A stretch of 28,806 bases of DNA from positions 1 through 28,806 of the forward strand of contig CAYLUN010000071.1 of the NCBI GenBank assembly GCA_964386865.1. Direction: 5' to 3'. The notes under the pieces were generated by a model. That model searched no databases. It saw nothing but the letters and a program-made list of their open reading frames with translations, and had not been told where the DNA came from. The position numbers and the translations under genes were made by a program. Source of the DNA: CAYLUN01 sp964386865. Lineage in GTDB: Bacteria; Verrucomicrobiota; Kiritimatiellia; RFP12; UBA1067. Position 1 is the stretch's first letter, and the number at the start of each line of letters is the position of its first letter. Positions 1-9,903 of the stretch are shown here, piece after piece.

Positions 1-1369
<1,369 letters not shown>

Positions 1370-1373
<4 letters not shown>

Positions 1374-2521
1374 GCATGAAACGGAGCATCGTGGCGGCGG
1401 CCTGCTGCGTCGCGTTCGCGGCGGCTGTGTGGGCGCAGGGGCTGATTGTCTGCCGCGCCTGCGGCCGCGAGGCCAAGGCGGGCGAGGCCGCGTGTTCGCA
1501 TTGCGCCGCCCCGCTTCCAAAGCCGCAGGCCGACGCGCCCAAGCAAGAGAAGGCGGCCGCGCCCGCCGTCGACACCAACGCCGAGGTCGCCCGCGCGGCG
1601 ACGGCCGTCGCGGGGAACAGCCTGCGCCAGGCGCAGGAGCTGGAGAAGCGGCAGCCGGAAGTCGCGCTCAGCTATTACCAGAACGCGCTGGCGCTCATGC
1701 GGCTGGTGCCTTCAGGGGTGCTCCAGGCGGGTGCGGGCGAGGCGATTCTCGCCGGCAACCAGCGCGCCATGCAGACGCTGCTGCGGGGATCGGTTCCGTG
1801 CCGCAAGTGCAACGGCAGCGGCAAGTTCCAGCTGGATATGAGCAAGGTCGATCGCAAGCAGGGCGTCAAGGCGATCGATGGCGTCGCGTGCCCGGCGTGC
1901 AGGGGCCAGGGCAGTGTGGCCGGATTCCGCGACGTCTCGAAAGTCAAGATGGCGATCCAGCAGGGCCGGCAGGAGTTCGAGCGGCGGCAGATGGTGGCCG
2001 GCGAGGTGCGGGTCGGCCGGGCGTTCGTGCCGAGTGGGCTCGACACGCTCTTGAACAACCGGCAGCGGGCGCTCGTGATGACCGGCGTGCCGGTTCCGTG
2101 CGGGACGTGCCAGCTCACCGGGCGGCAGAAGTGCACGTCGTGCAACGGCACGGGGTGGGAGAAGTGCGACAGCGAGGAGTGCGAGAACGGCGTCATGAAG
2201 GAGCAGCGCCAGTCCCAGCCCCAGTCGCGGATGCGCCCGCCGAAGCGGCTCGGCGAGGAGCAGACCAAGAAGTGCCCGAAGTGCGAGGGGCTAGGCGACA
2301 TTCCGTGCGTGACGTGCAAGGGGGGCGGGGGCGTTGTCTGCAAGACGTGCGACGGCAGCGGACAGGCGAAGCGCTGCTCGCGTTGCACCGGGGCGGGGCT
2401 GGCCTCGTGTTCCAAGTGCAAGGGAGCGGGCGAAGTTAAGGGAAAGCCGTGTCTGGAGTGTAAAGGTGAAACGGTGAGCCTGTGTTCGGCTTGCCGCGGG
2501 GAAGGGGCTGTGGCGCGATGA
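1370..2521 (+). CDS. Exported cysteine-rich protein with DnaJ-like CXXCXGXG zinc-finger repeats
   Basis: The start ATG is preceded by a strong GAGGAGG site (1356-1362) inside the end of the upstream gene. Residues 1-22 look like a Sec signal peptide (MSMKRS, an Ala-rich core, VWA-Q cleavage), followed by a zinc-ribbon-like pair CRAC...CSHC. A low-complexity Ala/Pro linker and a helical stretch come next. The second half is packed with DnaJ-type motifs such as CRKCNGSG, CPACRGQG, CTSCNGTG, CPKCEGLG, CKTCDGSG, CSRCTGAG, CSKCKGAG and CSACRGEG. In DnaJ these bind zinc and unfolded protein, but no J domain is present here. Both neighbours are signalling genes and the kinase gene overlaps its end (ATGA), so it may be a partner or substrate. 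The function is not known, and zinc binding is inferred from the motif alone. Confidence 0.85.
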
Positions 2522-3426
2522 ACAATCCTGTGAAGCCGACGTTTAAACTGCCGAATTTCGAGGTGCTGGATCTGCTGGGGCGCGGTGGCATGGCTTCGGT
2601 CTGGAGAGCGAGGCAGGTGTCGCTTGACCGTTACGTTGCGGTCAAGATATTGGCGTCGTCGTTCGCGACTGACCCCGAGGACATCCAGCGCTTCCGCATG
2701 GAGGCGCGCGCGGCTGCCAGGCTGAAACACCCCGGCATCGTGCAGGTCTACGACGCCAACTTCTCGGACGGCGTGTACTATTACGTGATGGAGCTGGTGG
2801 ACGGCTACACGATGGGCGACCTCTTGCGCCGCAAGGGCAAGATCACGGTTGAAGACGCGCTGATCGTGGCGGAGAGCGTGGCCGTGTCGCTGGACTACGC
2901 GTGGTCCCTTTACCAGATGGTGCATTGCGACATCAAGCCGGACAACATTATGGTCGACGCCGACGGCTCGCTGAAGGTTACGGATCTGGGCCTGTGCAGG
3001 TCTCTCACGCTGGTGAAGGGCGGCCATCCAGGCAAGGCCGACGAGATCTTGGGCACGCCCGCGTATATGTCGCCCGAGCAGGTGTACGGCAGCGACAAGC
3101 TCGACTGCCGCTCGGACATCTACGAGCTGGGGGCCACGCTCTACCACCTGGTGTCCGGGAAGATGCTCTTTCACGGCAAGACGGACGACGAGATGATCAA
3201 ATGCCACGTCGACAGCTCGCAGGCGCCGGACGTTCGCACGCTTGCGCCGGCGGCGGGCAACGCGTTCGCGCTGCTGCTGGAGAAGATGCTGGCCAAGGAT
3301 CCGAACCACCGCCACCGTGATTGGAAGCTGGTGCTGGCCGACCTGGAGCGGGTGCGTCAGAAGCACCCGCCGTGGCCGGCCTTGCTTCCGCCGCTCGGCA
3401 GCTCCATGCAGCGCAACATGCAGTGA
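2518..3426 (+). CDS. Cytoplasmic Hanks-type serine/threonine protein kinase
   Basis: The protein is 302 residues, essentially a bare kinase domain with no membrane segment or sensor. Visible motifs: glycine loop GRGGMASVW (about 21-29), VAIK-type Lys in AVKIL (K43), catalytic loop HCDIKPDN (Asp138, Lys140, Asn143), metal-binding DLG in place of DFG (Asp156), and GTPAYMSPEQ at about 179-188. The Arg of the usual HRD is Cys, so this is a non-RD kinase that may not need activation-loop phosphorylation. The start at 2518 overlaps the preceding stop as ATGA; an in-frame start 36 bases upstream would run deep into that gene and is less likely. Coupling to an NtrC regulator and an exported zinc-finger protein suggests one signalling unit, but the substrate is unknown. 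Confidence 0.92.
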   Translation: MNNPVKPTFKLPNFEVLDLLGRGGMASVWRARQVSLDRYVAVKILASSFATDPEDIQRFRMEARAAARLKHPGIVQVYDANFSDGVYYYVMELVDGYTMGDLLRRKGKITVEDALIVAESVAVSLDYAWSLYQMVHCDIKPDNIMVDADGSLKVTDLGLCRSLTLVKGGHPGKADEILGTPAYMSPEQVYGSDKLDCRSDIYELGATLYHLVSGKMLFHGKTDDEMIKCHVDSSQAPDVRTLAPAAGNAFALLLEKMLAKDPNHRHRDWKLVLADLERVRQKHPPWPALLPPLGSSMQRNMQ

Positions 3427-3493
3427 GGCGGTGTGTGTGTGGAGCGGTTCGGGCGGTTCACGGTTCAACAGGTGCTGAGCGCGGGGAGAACGT

Positions 3494-3859
3494 ATGGAGT
3501 TCGGGCGGGTATTCCGGCGCGGAGCGGTGTGGGTGGAGCGAGCCGAGCGGGCTGCTTCCATGAGCGAGCGCCTGCGCGGACTGCTGGGGCGCCCGTCGCT
3601 GGGCGAGGGCGCGGCGCTTGTGATCGAGCGGTGCGGCTCGGTTCACACGGTCGGCATGCGGTTCGCCCTCGACTTGGTGTTTCTCGACCGGCAGTGGCGT
3701 GTGGTGCGCGTCGTGCTGAATGTTCGGCCTGGGCAGTGGATGGTGTGGGGGGGCTGGCGCGCCGCGCGCGTCGTGGAAGCGGAGGCGGGACGTCTCGACA
3801 TGAGCGGAATTCGGGAGGGAGAGACGCTTACGTGGGATGAAGAGAACGCCCAACATTGA
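3494..3859 (+). CDS. DUF192 family protein
   Basis: A 121-residue protein with the typical DUF192 layout: a short N-terminal strand, the SERLRGLLGRPSL helix, then the conserved block in which a Gly-Met-Arg-Phe-type motif (VGMRFALDLVFLD) follows a His (SVHTVGM), and the terminal strand VVEAEAGRLDMSGIREGE. Family members are small beta-rich proteins, often exported, and their biochemical role is not established. No signal peptide is evident here. A GGGGAG site about 6 bases upstream supports the ATG at 3494. The gene follows the kinase by 67 bases in the same direction and may share its transcript. Confidence 0.85.
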   Translation: MEFGRVFRRGAVWVERAERAASMSERLRGLLGRPSLGEGAALVIERCGSVHTVGMRFALDLVFLDRQWRVVRVVLNVRPGQWMVWGGWRAARVVEAEAGRLDMSGIREGETLTWDEENAQH

Positions 3860-3881
3860 ACGTTCAATCCTCAACGTTCAA
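3856..3881 (+). repeat. Short intergenic repeat with AACGTTCAA units
   Basis: AACGTTCAA occurs twice (3859-3867 and 3873-3881) with a 5-base spacer. The first copy sits in the perfect 12-base palindrome TTGAACGTTCAA (3856-3867), which overlaps the stop codon of the DUF192 gene. The second copy runs into the AAGGAG ribosome site of the esterase gene. It could be a regulator-binding site or one unit of a dispersed intergenic repeat; one window cannot decide. Confidence 0.5.
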
Positions 3882-3892
3882 GGAGACCGGGT

Positions 3893-5095
3893 ATGAAGCG
3901 ATATGGGATCCTGTTTGCCAATGTGGTTTGCCTGTCGGCGGCTGGGGTGTGGGCCGGACAGTCGCTGCCGTGGGACCGCGAGGCGCTGTTCAGAGCGCCG
4001 CAGATGTACGACGCTGCGGAGTATGCCACCAACGGCGTGAAGGCGCTCTTCTACGAGTCCGTGCCGTTCAAAGGCCGGCCGACGCGCGTCTTCGCCTACA
4101 CGGCCATGCCGACGAACGTTCCGCCCGGCCAGAAGGTGCCGGGCGTGGTGCTGGTGCACGGCGGCGGCGGCTCGGCGTTCTTCAAGTGGGTGCAGCTCTG
4201 GACGGGTCGCGGCTACGCGGCGATCTCGATGGACACGTGCGGCGCGATCAGCGGTCAGGGCTACAACAACCACACGCGCCATCCGGACGGCGGGCCCGCC
4301 GGCTGGGGCGGCTTCGACACCGTGGACGGGCCGGCGCAAGACCAGTGGACCTATCACGCGGTGTCGGCGGTGCTGCTGGGCCACTCGCTGCTGCGGTCGT
4401 TCCCGGAAGTGGACGTGAAGCGCGTGGGCATCACGGGCATCTCGTGGGGCGGCTACCTGACGTGCATCGCGGCGGGCGTCGACGACCGTTTCGCGTTCGC
4501 CGTTCCCGTCTACGGCTGCGGCTTTCTCGGCGACAACTCGACGTGGCTCGGAGATTTTAAGGGCATGGGCGAAGCGCGCGCCAAGAAGTGGCTGGCGCTG
4601 TGGGATCCCTCCGCCTACCTGCCGCAGGCCATAATGCCCTTCCTCTGGGTCACGGGCAGCAACGACTTCGCCTACCCCATGGACTCGCTGAAGAAGAGCT
4701 ACCGCTCGCTCAAGGCGCCCTACACGCTGTGCGTTCGGCTGCGCATGCCGCACGGGCACGGGCCCGCAGGCGAGAACCCCAAAGAGATCTACGCGTTTGC
4801 CGAACACGTCGTCCGCGGCGCCGCGGATCTGCCAGAAATCACGTCGCTCACGCGCGAAGGACGGCGCGTCACATTGCGCTTTAACCCCAACCAGCGGGTC
4901 GTGGCCCGCGTGGAGCTGAACTACACGGCCGACGGCGGCGTCTGGAAAGCGCGCACGTGGCAGTCGGTGGCCGTGGAGGCGAACGCGTGCTCGGGCGAGG
5001 TCAAAGCCGAGATTCCGTCGGACGCCAAGGTGTACTACGTGAACCTGTTCACCGACGACGATTTGGCCGTGAGCAGCGAGCACGATGAGTTGTAG
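3893..5095 (+). CDS. Secreted alpha/beta hydrolase, acetylxylan esterase / dienelactone hydrolase-like
   Basis: A 400-residue protein with an N-terminal signal peptide (MKRYG, hydrophobic core, VWA-G near residue 21), so probably periplasmic or outer-membrane associated. The fold markers are in order: oxyanion region VHGGGGSA (about 88-95), nucleophile elbow GISWGGY (Ser184), acid in TGSNDFAYP (Asp258) and catalytic His in MPHGHGPAG (His287 or His289). The C-terminal 80 or so residues form an extra beta-type domain. Relatives are polysaccharide deacetylases and similar esterases, but the substrate cannot be read from the sequence. AAGGAG lies about 9 bases before the ATG. The gene ends 9 bases before the stop of the convergent NYN gene. 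Confidence 0.85.
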   Translation: MKRYGILFANVVCLSAAGVWAGQSLPWDREALFRAPQMYDAAEYATNGVKALFYESVPFKGRPTRVFAYTAMPTNVPPGQKVPGVVLVHGGGGSAFFKWVQLWTGRGYAAISMDTCGAISGQGYNNHTRHPDGGPAGWGGFDTVDGPAQDQWTYHAVSAVLLGHSLLRSFPEVDVKRVGITGISWGGYLTCIAAGVDDRFAFAVPVYGCGFLGDNSTWLGDFKGMGEARAKKWLALWDPSAYLPQAIMPFLWVTGSNDFAYPMDSLKKSYRSLKAPYTLCVRLRMPHGHGPAGENPKEIYAFAEHVVRGAADLPEITSLTREGRRVTLRFNPNQRVVARVELNYTADGGVWKARTWQSVAVEANACSGEVKAEIPSDAKVYYVNLFTDDDLAVSSEHDEL

Positions 5096-5104
5096 GAGCG
5101 GAAG

Positions 5105-6844
5105 CTACAGGAACGCGCCGAGGTCGAGCACGGCGACGTCCTGCGCGCCGAGGCGGCGGGCGTTCTGGCAGAGGTCCGCATCGTTGCTGACCAGCAGCAC
5201 GGCGGTGTCAGGCGACGTGCTCTTGAAGAAGCGGACGTTGTCGAGGATGACGCTGTCGGCGCGGTGCTCGCCCGTACCGCCGGAGTAGGTCACCCGCACG
5301 TTCGCGGCGGCCTGCGCGTCGTGGCGCTTGGGGCCGTCGAACACGATCCACGCACGCAGGGCGGGGTTGGGCGCGGTAAGCCGCACGATGTCATCGGTCA
5401 GCTTCTTGCGCTTGTCGGCGTCGCTAAGCGCACCGCCGCGGGGCGGAGAGTAACGGACGGGCAGGCCAAAGAGCACGTTGTGCCCGTCGAGCAGCAGAAT
5501 GGCGGGCGCCTGTCCCGCCAGCGCCCGGCCGAGCAGGCTGACCGAGCCTTGGCGCTCCTCCGTGCGCGGGTCGGCTGGAACGCCGACCGCTTGGACGACG
5601 GCGAGCCGCTTCTGGAACGCCTGCCGCACGCGCGCTAGCGCACCCTCATCCAGCACGCGCAGCGCCGCCATCTGGTCAGGCAGGTCTCGCAGGCGCGGCA
5701 GGTCGTTGTCGGCGGCGGCGTGGATGCGGGTCACAAGCGCTTCTTCGAGCGGCGTCGCGGCGGCGTCCGGCTCCAGCAGGCGCGTCAGGCGCTGGATTTC
5801 TAACGAGAGTTCGCCCTCAATGCGCTTCAGTTCGGCCGACTGGTGCAGGGCGTTGCGCAGGGTCGAGGCGACGGTCTGATACGCATCGTTGAGCTGGGTC
5901 AGCCGGTCGCGAAGGACGGCGCGGTTGCCGCTGTGCCGGTCGAGGGCGCACTGCGCGCGGAGGGCGGCCTCGGCGCGGGCGAGCAGGTCGGTGGCCGGCT
6001 GTGCGTCTGACGCGTCGGCTTCGACGGCGCGGGCCTGAGCGAGCCAGCCGCAAAACTCGTGGGCCAACGCCAGCTCGACGGACGCCGTGAGCCGCTCCTC
6101 GCGGCGCGCGGTTTCGCGGGCGAGTTCGGCCGCCGTTTCCGCGCATTCGCGCGCCTTTTCGCGTAGCGCTTTCTCGGCTGCGGCGAGCTTGGACTGCGCG
6201 GCGTCAAGCTTCTCTTGGCACGTTCTGGCCTGATTGCTGACGCTGCCCAAACGGTCATCGACACCCTTCAGTCGATGGTTCTGCGCCAGCGCGTCGCGGA
6301 GGCGAAGTTCGAGCTGCTCTTTCTGTTCGCGCCAGGCCTCGCGGGTGAGCGGCACGCCCTTGGAGGGCGTGCTGCCCAGCAGCTCGGTGAGGCCGCCGAA
6401 GGCCTCTCGCAGCCGCGCCAGCGCCTCGTCCGGCTCGCAGGCCAGCACGGGCTGCCGGGCTTGCATCCACTCCTCAGCTTGGGCCCGAACGTCGGCGCGG
6501 GCGTCCAGCAGCAGCGCGACGAGCAGCACGTGTTCGCCCAGAAGCGAGGCGAGGGCTGGCCGACATGCGGAGAGGGCTTCGGGCGAGAGCAAGCGCGTCA
6601 AGGTGTGCGAGCGGGAGCGGCGGGAAAGCAGGCCCCGCAGGCCGGGGGAGACCTCCTGCGCGCCGGCGATGAGCTGCTGCACGCGCAGGCGCAGAGCGGC
6701 GGCGTTGCCGGGCCGGAAGCCGCCGCTCTGAAAGGCGGGGTCTGTGGCGGCGAGCGTGGTCAGCTCCGCGTCGGGCACGAGCGCGACGAGGCGGCCGGCT
6801 TCCTTCTCGCAGGCCGGGGAGAGCGGTGTGGGGCAGAGGGACAT
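5105..6844 (-). CDS. Coiled-coil protein with C-terminal NYN (PIN-like) nuclease domain
   Basis: A 579-residue protein. The first 190 residues are helical and hard to assign. Residues of about 190-260 and 340-370 are rich in Glu, Arg, Ala and Leu, with heptad-like spacing typical of coiled coils. The last 133 residues (from about 447) form a YacP/NYN-type domain: LLLDGHNVLFG (Asp453), WIVFDGPKRHDAQ, GEHRADSVILD and LLVSNDADL, which together supply the acidic metal-binding residues of PIN-like RNases. YacP (Rae1) cleaves mRNA on the ribosome, but this protein is much longer than that family. The coiled coil suggests dimerisation or attachment to a larger complex. The gene stands alone, with a promoter 11 bases from its ATG and no Shine-Dalgarno site. 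Confidence 0.85.
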   Translation of the reverse strand: MSLCPTPLSPACEKEAGRLVALVPDAELTTLAATDPAFQSGGFRPGNAAALRLRVQQLIAGAQEVSPGLRGLLSRRSRSHTLTRLLSPEALSACRPALASLLGEHVLLVALLLDARADVRAQAEEWMQARQPVLACEPDEALARLREAFGGLTELLGSTPSKGVPLTREAWREQKEQLELRLRDALAQNHRLKGVDDRLGSVSNQARTCQEKLDAAQSKLAAAEKALREKARECAETAAELARETARREERLTASVELALAHEFCGWLAQARAVEADASDAQPATDLLARAEAALRAQCALDRHSGNRAVLRDRLTQLNDAYQTVASTLRNALHQSAELKRIEGELSLEIQRLTRLLEPDAAATPLEEALVTRIHAAADNDLPRLRDLPDQMAALRVLDEGALARVRQAFQKRLAVVQAVGVPADPRTEERQGSVSLLGRALAGQAPAILLLDGHNVLFGLPVRYSPPRGGALSDADKRKKLTDDIVRLTAPNPALRAWIVFDGPKRHDAQAAANVRVTYSGGTGEHRADSVILDNVRFFKSTSPDTAVLLVSNDADLCQNARRLGAQDVAVLDLGAFL

Positions 6845-6855
6845 AACGTGTCAGG

Positions 6856-6884
6856 ATAATAATTCAGACGCGGCTTTCGCGCAA
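6856..6884 (-). promoter_or_regulatory. Sigma-70-like promoter of the NYN gene
   Basis: Reading the minus strand, TTGCGC (6884-6879), a 17-base spacer and TATTAT (6861-6856). The ATG at 6844 begins 11 bases after the -10 box, leaving room for only about 5 untranslated bases and no ribosome-binding site, so the transcript may be nearly leaderless. Confidence 0.5.
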
Positions 6885-6963
6885 TGCCGTTGTTCAGCGC
6901 CGATTCGGCCTCGCCTCCGCTGGCGATCTGGGATACCATTTCCCGAGCCCTATCTGGAGGACG

Positions 6964-8154
6964 ATGCAGCGGTGTTTGCTCCATATTGACATGGACGCGT
7001 TTTTTGCGGCCGTTGAGCAGCGCGACCGGCCCGAGCTGCGCGGCAAGCCGGTGATCGTCGGCGCGCCGCCGGATCAGCGCGGGGTCGTGTCCACGTGCTC
7101 GTACGAGGCGCGCGTGTTCGGCGTGCATTCGGCCATGCCGTCGCGGGAGGCCTACCGGCGCTGCCCGCAGGGGATCTTCGTGTCGCCGGACATGGCGCGC
7201 TACGAGGAGGCGTCGCGGCGGGTCTTCGCGATCTTCGAGCGCTTCTCGCCGCTGGTCGAGCCGGTCTCCATCGATGAGGCGTTCGTGGACGTGACCGGCG
7301 CGCGGGCCCTGTTCGGGAGCGGCGAGGCGATCGGCCGGCAGATGCGCGCGGCCATCCGGGCCGAGGTCGGGCTGACGGCGTCAATCGGCGTCGCGGCGAA
7401 CAAGTTTCTCGCGAAGCTGGCGAGCGAGAAGGCGAAGCCCGACGGCTTGTTCGTGGTTCCCGAAGGGCGCGATGCGATTCTGCGGTTCTTGGGCGCGGAG
7501 AAGGTCGGCGCCCTGTGGGGCGTGGGCAAGGTGACGGGCGAGGCGCTTGAGCGCGCGGGGCTCCGCACGGTGGCGGACCTTCAGCAGGCGGACGCCGCCT
7601 ATCTGGAGCGGCTGCTCGGGCCGAGCCTCGCCGCGCACCTGCGGGCGCTCGCGTTCGGCGAAGACGCGCGCGACGTGGAGACCGAAAGCGAGGAGAAGAG
7701 CCTCTCGCGCGAATACACGTTCCTGGCCGACTGCCGCGACCGCGAGACGGTGCGCGAGGTGCTCAAGAACCTGGCCGACGAAGTGGGGCGGCGCGTGCGC
7801 GCGCACGGCCACTTCGCAACCGTGGGGCGGCTCAAGCTCAGGTGGGCGGACTTCCGCACCATCACGCGGCAGGCGCCGTTCGAGGCGGCCGCGTGCGACG
7901 ACTTCTCGTTCCGCGCGCTGGCGCTGCGGCTGTTCGACGCCGAGAAGCTGGTTCAGCCTGTGCGGCTGATCGGCTTCGGCGCGAGCGGCTTCTGCGCGGG
8001 CCGGCGCGAGCAGTTGACGCTTTTCGACGACGCGCCCGAAGCGCGCGCAAAGCGCGAGCGCCTGTGCCGCGCGGTCGACGCGCTGCGGCTGAAGCTGGGG
8101 CCCGAGAGCGTCGTGCGGCCGGGCCGGCGCGCGGACGTTGACCTGCACCCGTGA
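6964..8154 (+). CDS. dinB: DNA polymerase IV (Y-family translesion polymerase)
   Basis: A 396-residue protein covering the whole DinB family length. It starts LLHIDMDAFFAAVE, with catalytic metal ligand Asp9 and steric-gate region Phe13-Phe14. STCSYEARVFGVHSAMPS follows, then the second acidic pair in SIDEAFVDVT and the helix-hairpin-helix region around FLGAEKVGALWGVGK. Near the C-terminus QLTLF is a good match to the sliding-clamp-binding motif, so it should be recruited to the replisome at lesions. GGAGG lies 5 bases before the ATG. No convincing LexA-type inverted repeat was seen upstream, so SOS control is not supported by this sequence. It converges with the B12 ATPase gene. Confidence 0.96.
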   Translation: MQRCLLHIDMDAFFAAVEQRDRPELRGKPVIVGAPPDQRGVVSTCSYEARVFGVHSAMPSREAYRRCPQGIFVSPDMARYEEASRRVFAIFERFSPLVEPVSIDEAFVDVTGARALFGSGEAIGRQMRAAIRAEVGLTASIGVAANKFLAKLASEKAKPDGLFVVPEGRDAILRFLGAEKVGALWGVGKVTGEALERAGLRTVADLQQADAAYLERLLGPSLAAHLRALAFGEDARDVETESEEKSLSREYTFLADCRDRETVREVLKNLADEVGRRVRAHGHFATVGRLKLRWADFRTITRQAPFEAAACDDFSFRALALRLFDAEKLVQPVRLIGFGASGFCAGRREQLTLFDDAPEARAKRERLCRAVDALRLKLGPESVVRPGRRADVDLHP

Positions 8155-8162
8155 CGGGCGTC

Positions 8163-8933
8163 TCAGAGCTGCGGCAGGACGCAGGTCGCGGTCGTTCCGG
8201 TCAGGGGGATGACGCTGACGGGGCAGGCGTAGGCGGCTTCCAGCACGTCTGGCCTGAGCACCTCGGCGGGCGCGCCGTCCGCCAGCTTGCGGCCGTCGGC
8301 GAGCAGCACGAGGCGGGCGAAGTGCTGGCTGGCGAGCGTGAGGTCGTGCACCGCCATCAGGATCGTAGTGGTGCGCCCGCGGTTGAGACGCGTGAGCAGG
8401 CGCATCATTTCGGCGCGGTGGCGCAGGTCGAGGTGCGACGTGGGCTCGTCGAGCAGGATGATCTCCGGCCGCGCCGCCAGCGCCATGGCCAGCGCGAGGC
8501 GTTGCCGCTCGCCGCCGCTCATCTCGGGCAGGGGCCGCTCGCGCAGCGACCAGGTCTCGGTGAGCGCCATCGCCTCTTGCACGGCCGCGAAGTCTTCCGG
8601 AGCCGGGCCGCCGAAGCGCGGCAGCGAGGCCGTTCGGCCGAGGAGCACGAAGTCGTGCGCGGTGTACGGGATGTCGCGGGCGATCTCCTGCGGAACCACC
8701 GACAGCAGGCGGGCGCGGGCGCGGGGGCAGAGCCGCGTGACGTCGGCGCCGGCGACCCGCACCGAGCCTTCGCGAACGGGAAGCAGCCCGGTGACGACGC
8801 GGAGCAGCGACGACTTGCCCGCCCCGTTGGGCCCGACCAGCGCGACCATCTCGCCGCGCGCGACGTGAAGCGAGAGGTCGTGGAGCACGATCTCTGTGCG
8901 GTAAGCGGCCGTAATGTGGTCGAGCGTGATCAT
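8163..8933 (-). CDS. btuD: Vitamin B12 ABC importer, ATP-binding protein
   Basis: A 256-residue ATPase of the FecE/BtuD family: Walker A GPNGAGKS (34-41), Q-loop Gln82, signature MSGGERQ (138-144), Walker B IILLDEP with catalytic Glu163, and a switch His in MAVHDLT. It powers transport through the permease encoded just upstream. The start is fixed by a 4-base ATGA overlap with the permease stop (8930-8933); the frame is open further upstream, but that part lies within the permease gene. The substrate is assigned as cobalamin because the operon sits behind a cobalamin riboswitch and begins with a TonB receptor. By sequence alone it could be an iron-siderophore or heme ATPase. Confidence 0.9.
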   Translation of the reverse strand: MITLDHITAAYRTEIVLHDLSLHVARGEMVALVGPNGAGKSSLLRVVTGLLPVREGSVRVAGADVTRLCPRARARLLSVVPQEIARDIPYTAHDFVLLGRTASLPRFGGPAPEDFAAVQEAMALTETWSLRERPLPEMSGGERQRLALAMALAARPEIILLDEPTSHLDLRHRAEMMRLLTRLNRGRTTTILMAVHDLTLASQHFARLVLLADGRKLADGAPAEVLRPDVLEAAYACPVSVIPLTGTTATCVLPQL

Positions 8934-9901
8934 GTGAGGGTGGGGCTGCCCCTGCGCGTCAGCAGGTAGAGGAAGAAGGGGCCTCCCGAAAGCGATGTGA
9001 TGACCCCGACGGGTATTTCGTGGGGGGCGGCGAGCGTGCGTGCGAGCGTGTCGCAGAGCACCAGGAACGTGCCGCCGAAGAGCGCCGCGCAAGGCAGCAG
9101 GACGCGGTGGTTGGCGCCGGCCACGCGGCGCAGCGCGTGGGGCACGATCAGGCCGACGAAGCCGATGATGCCGGAGACGGCCACGGCGGCGGCGGCGGCG
9201 AGCGTGGCTGCGGTTAAAATGCAGGGAACCGCGAAGCGCGTGCGCACGCCGAGGTTGTGGGCGGCCTCGTGGCCCAGCAGGAGCGCGTTGAGGGTGCGCG
9301 CTTCGAAGAGGAGGGCGGCCACCGAGCAGGTCACCAGCGCGGCCACGCAGGCGATGAGCGGCCACGACGTGGCCTGGAGGCTGCCGAGCAGCCACCAGGT
9401 GATGCTGTGGACGGCGCGCGTCTTGGCGAACGACAGCACGAGCATCAGCAGGCTGGAGAGCATCGAGCCTACCACGACGCCGGTGAGGATGAGCGCGTTA
9501 GGCGTGTAGCCGCTGCTGCGGCGCGCCAGCGAGCAGACCAGCAGCAGCGTCGCGGCGGCGGCGGCGAAGGCGCCGACGGGAAGGGCGAGCGACGAGACGG
9601 ACGCCAGCCCCGTGGCGATCACGAAGGCCGCGCCCAGCGAGCCGCCGCTGCTGACGCCAAGCACAAAGGGCTCGGCCAGCGCGTTGCGCAGGACGGCCTG
9701 CAGGGCGCAGCCGGAGCAGGAGAGGGCGGCGCCGACGACGAAGCCGGTGGCCAGCCGGCAGAGCCGCAGCTCCACAAGCGCGCGCCCGGTGGCCGTGGCG
9801 GTGTCCGGCCAGCCGAGGCCGGAGGAGCCGGCGAACAGGCTGAGCGCCAGCAGAAACGGCAGCGGGAGGAGCCAGAGGAAGATGTACTTGGAGGTCAGCA
9901 T
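8930..9901 (-). CDS. btuC: Vitamin B12 ABC importer, permease (FecCD/BtuC family)
   Basis: A 323-residue, strongly hydrophobic protein of the FecCD family. Markers are LRLCRLATGFVVGAALSCSGCALQAVLRNALAEPFVLGVSSGGSLGA near the N-terminus (the usual RLPR-type start and N-P-L-A-x-P block) and SGIIGFVGLIVPHALRR near residue 250, the cytoplasmic coupling region that contacts the ATPase. About nine or ten membrane segments can be counted, as expected for half of a BtuC dimer. The ATG at 9901 comes 2 bases after the TAA of the binding-protein gene, and the stop overlaps the ATPase start. The three genes are therefore tightly coupled. Confidence 0.92.
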   Translation of the reverse strand: MLTSKYIFLWLLPLPFLLALSLFAGSSGLGWPDTATATGRALVELRLCRLATGFVVGAALSCSGCALQAVLRNALAEPFVLGVSSGGSLGAAFVIATGLASVSSLALPVGAFAAAAATLLLVCSLARRSSGYTPNALILTGVVVGSMLSSLLMLVLSFAKTRAVHSITWWLLGSLQATSWPLIACVAALVTCSVAALLFEARTLNALLLGHEAAHNLGVRTRFAVPCILTAATLAAAAAVAVSGIIGFVGLIVPHALRRVAGANHRVLLPCAALFGGTFLVLCDTLARTLAAPHEIPVGVITSLSGGPFFLYLLTRRGSPTLT

Positions 9902-9903
9902 GG

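Noticed and set aside
6900..6963. LexA operator before dinB
   Set aside because: No inverted repeat resembling known LexA boxes could be found; only a GGAGG ribosome site is clear.
8163..9395. A 410-residue version of the B12 ATPase
   Set aside because: The additional N-terminal part lies within the permease gene in another frame and has no ABC features; the ATG at 8933 gives a normal 256-residue protein.
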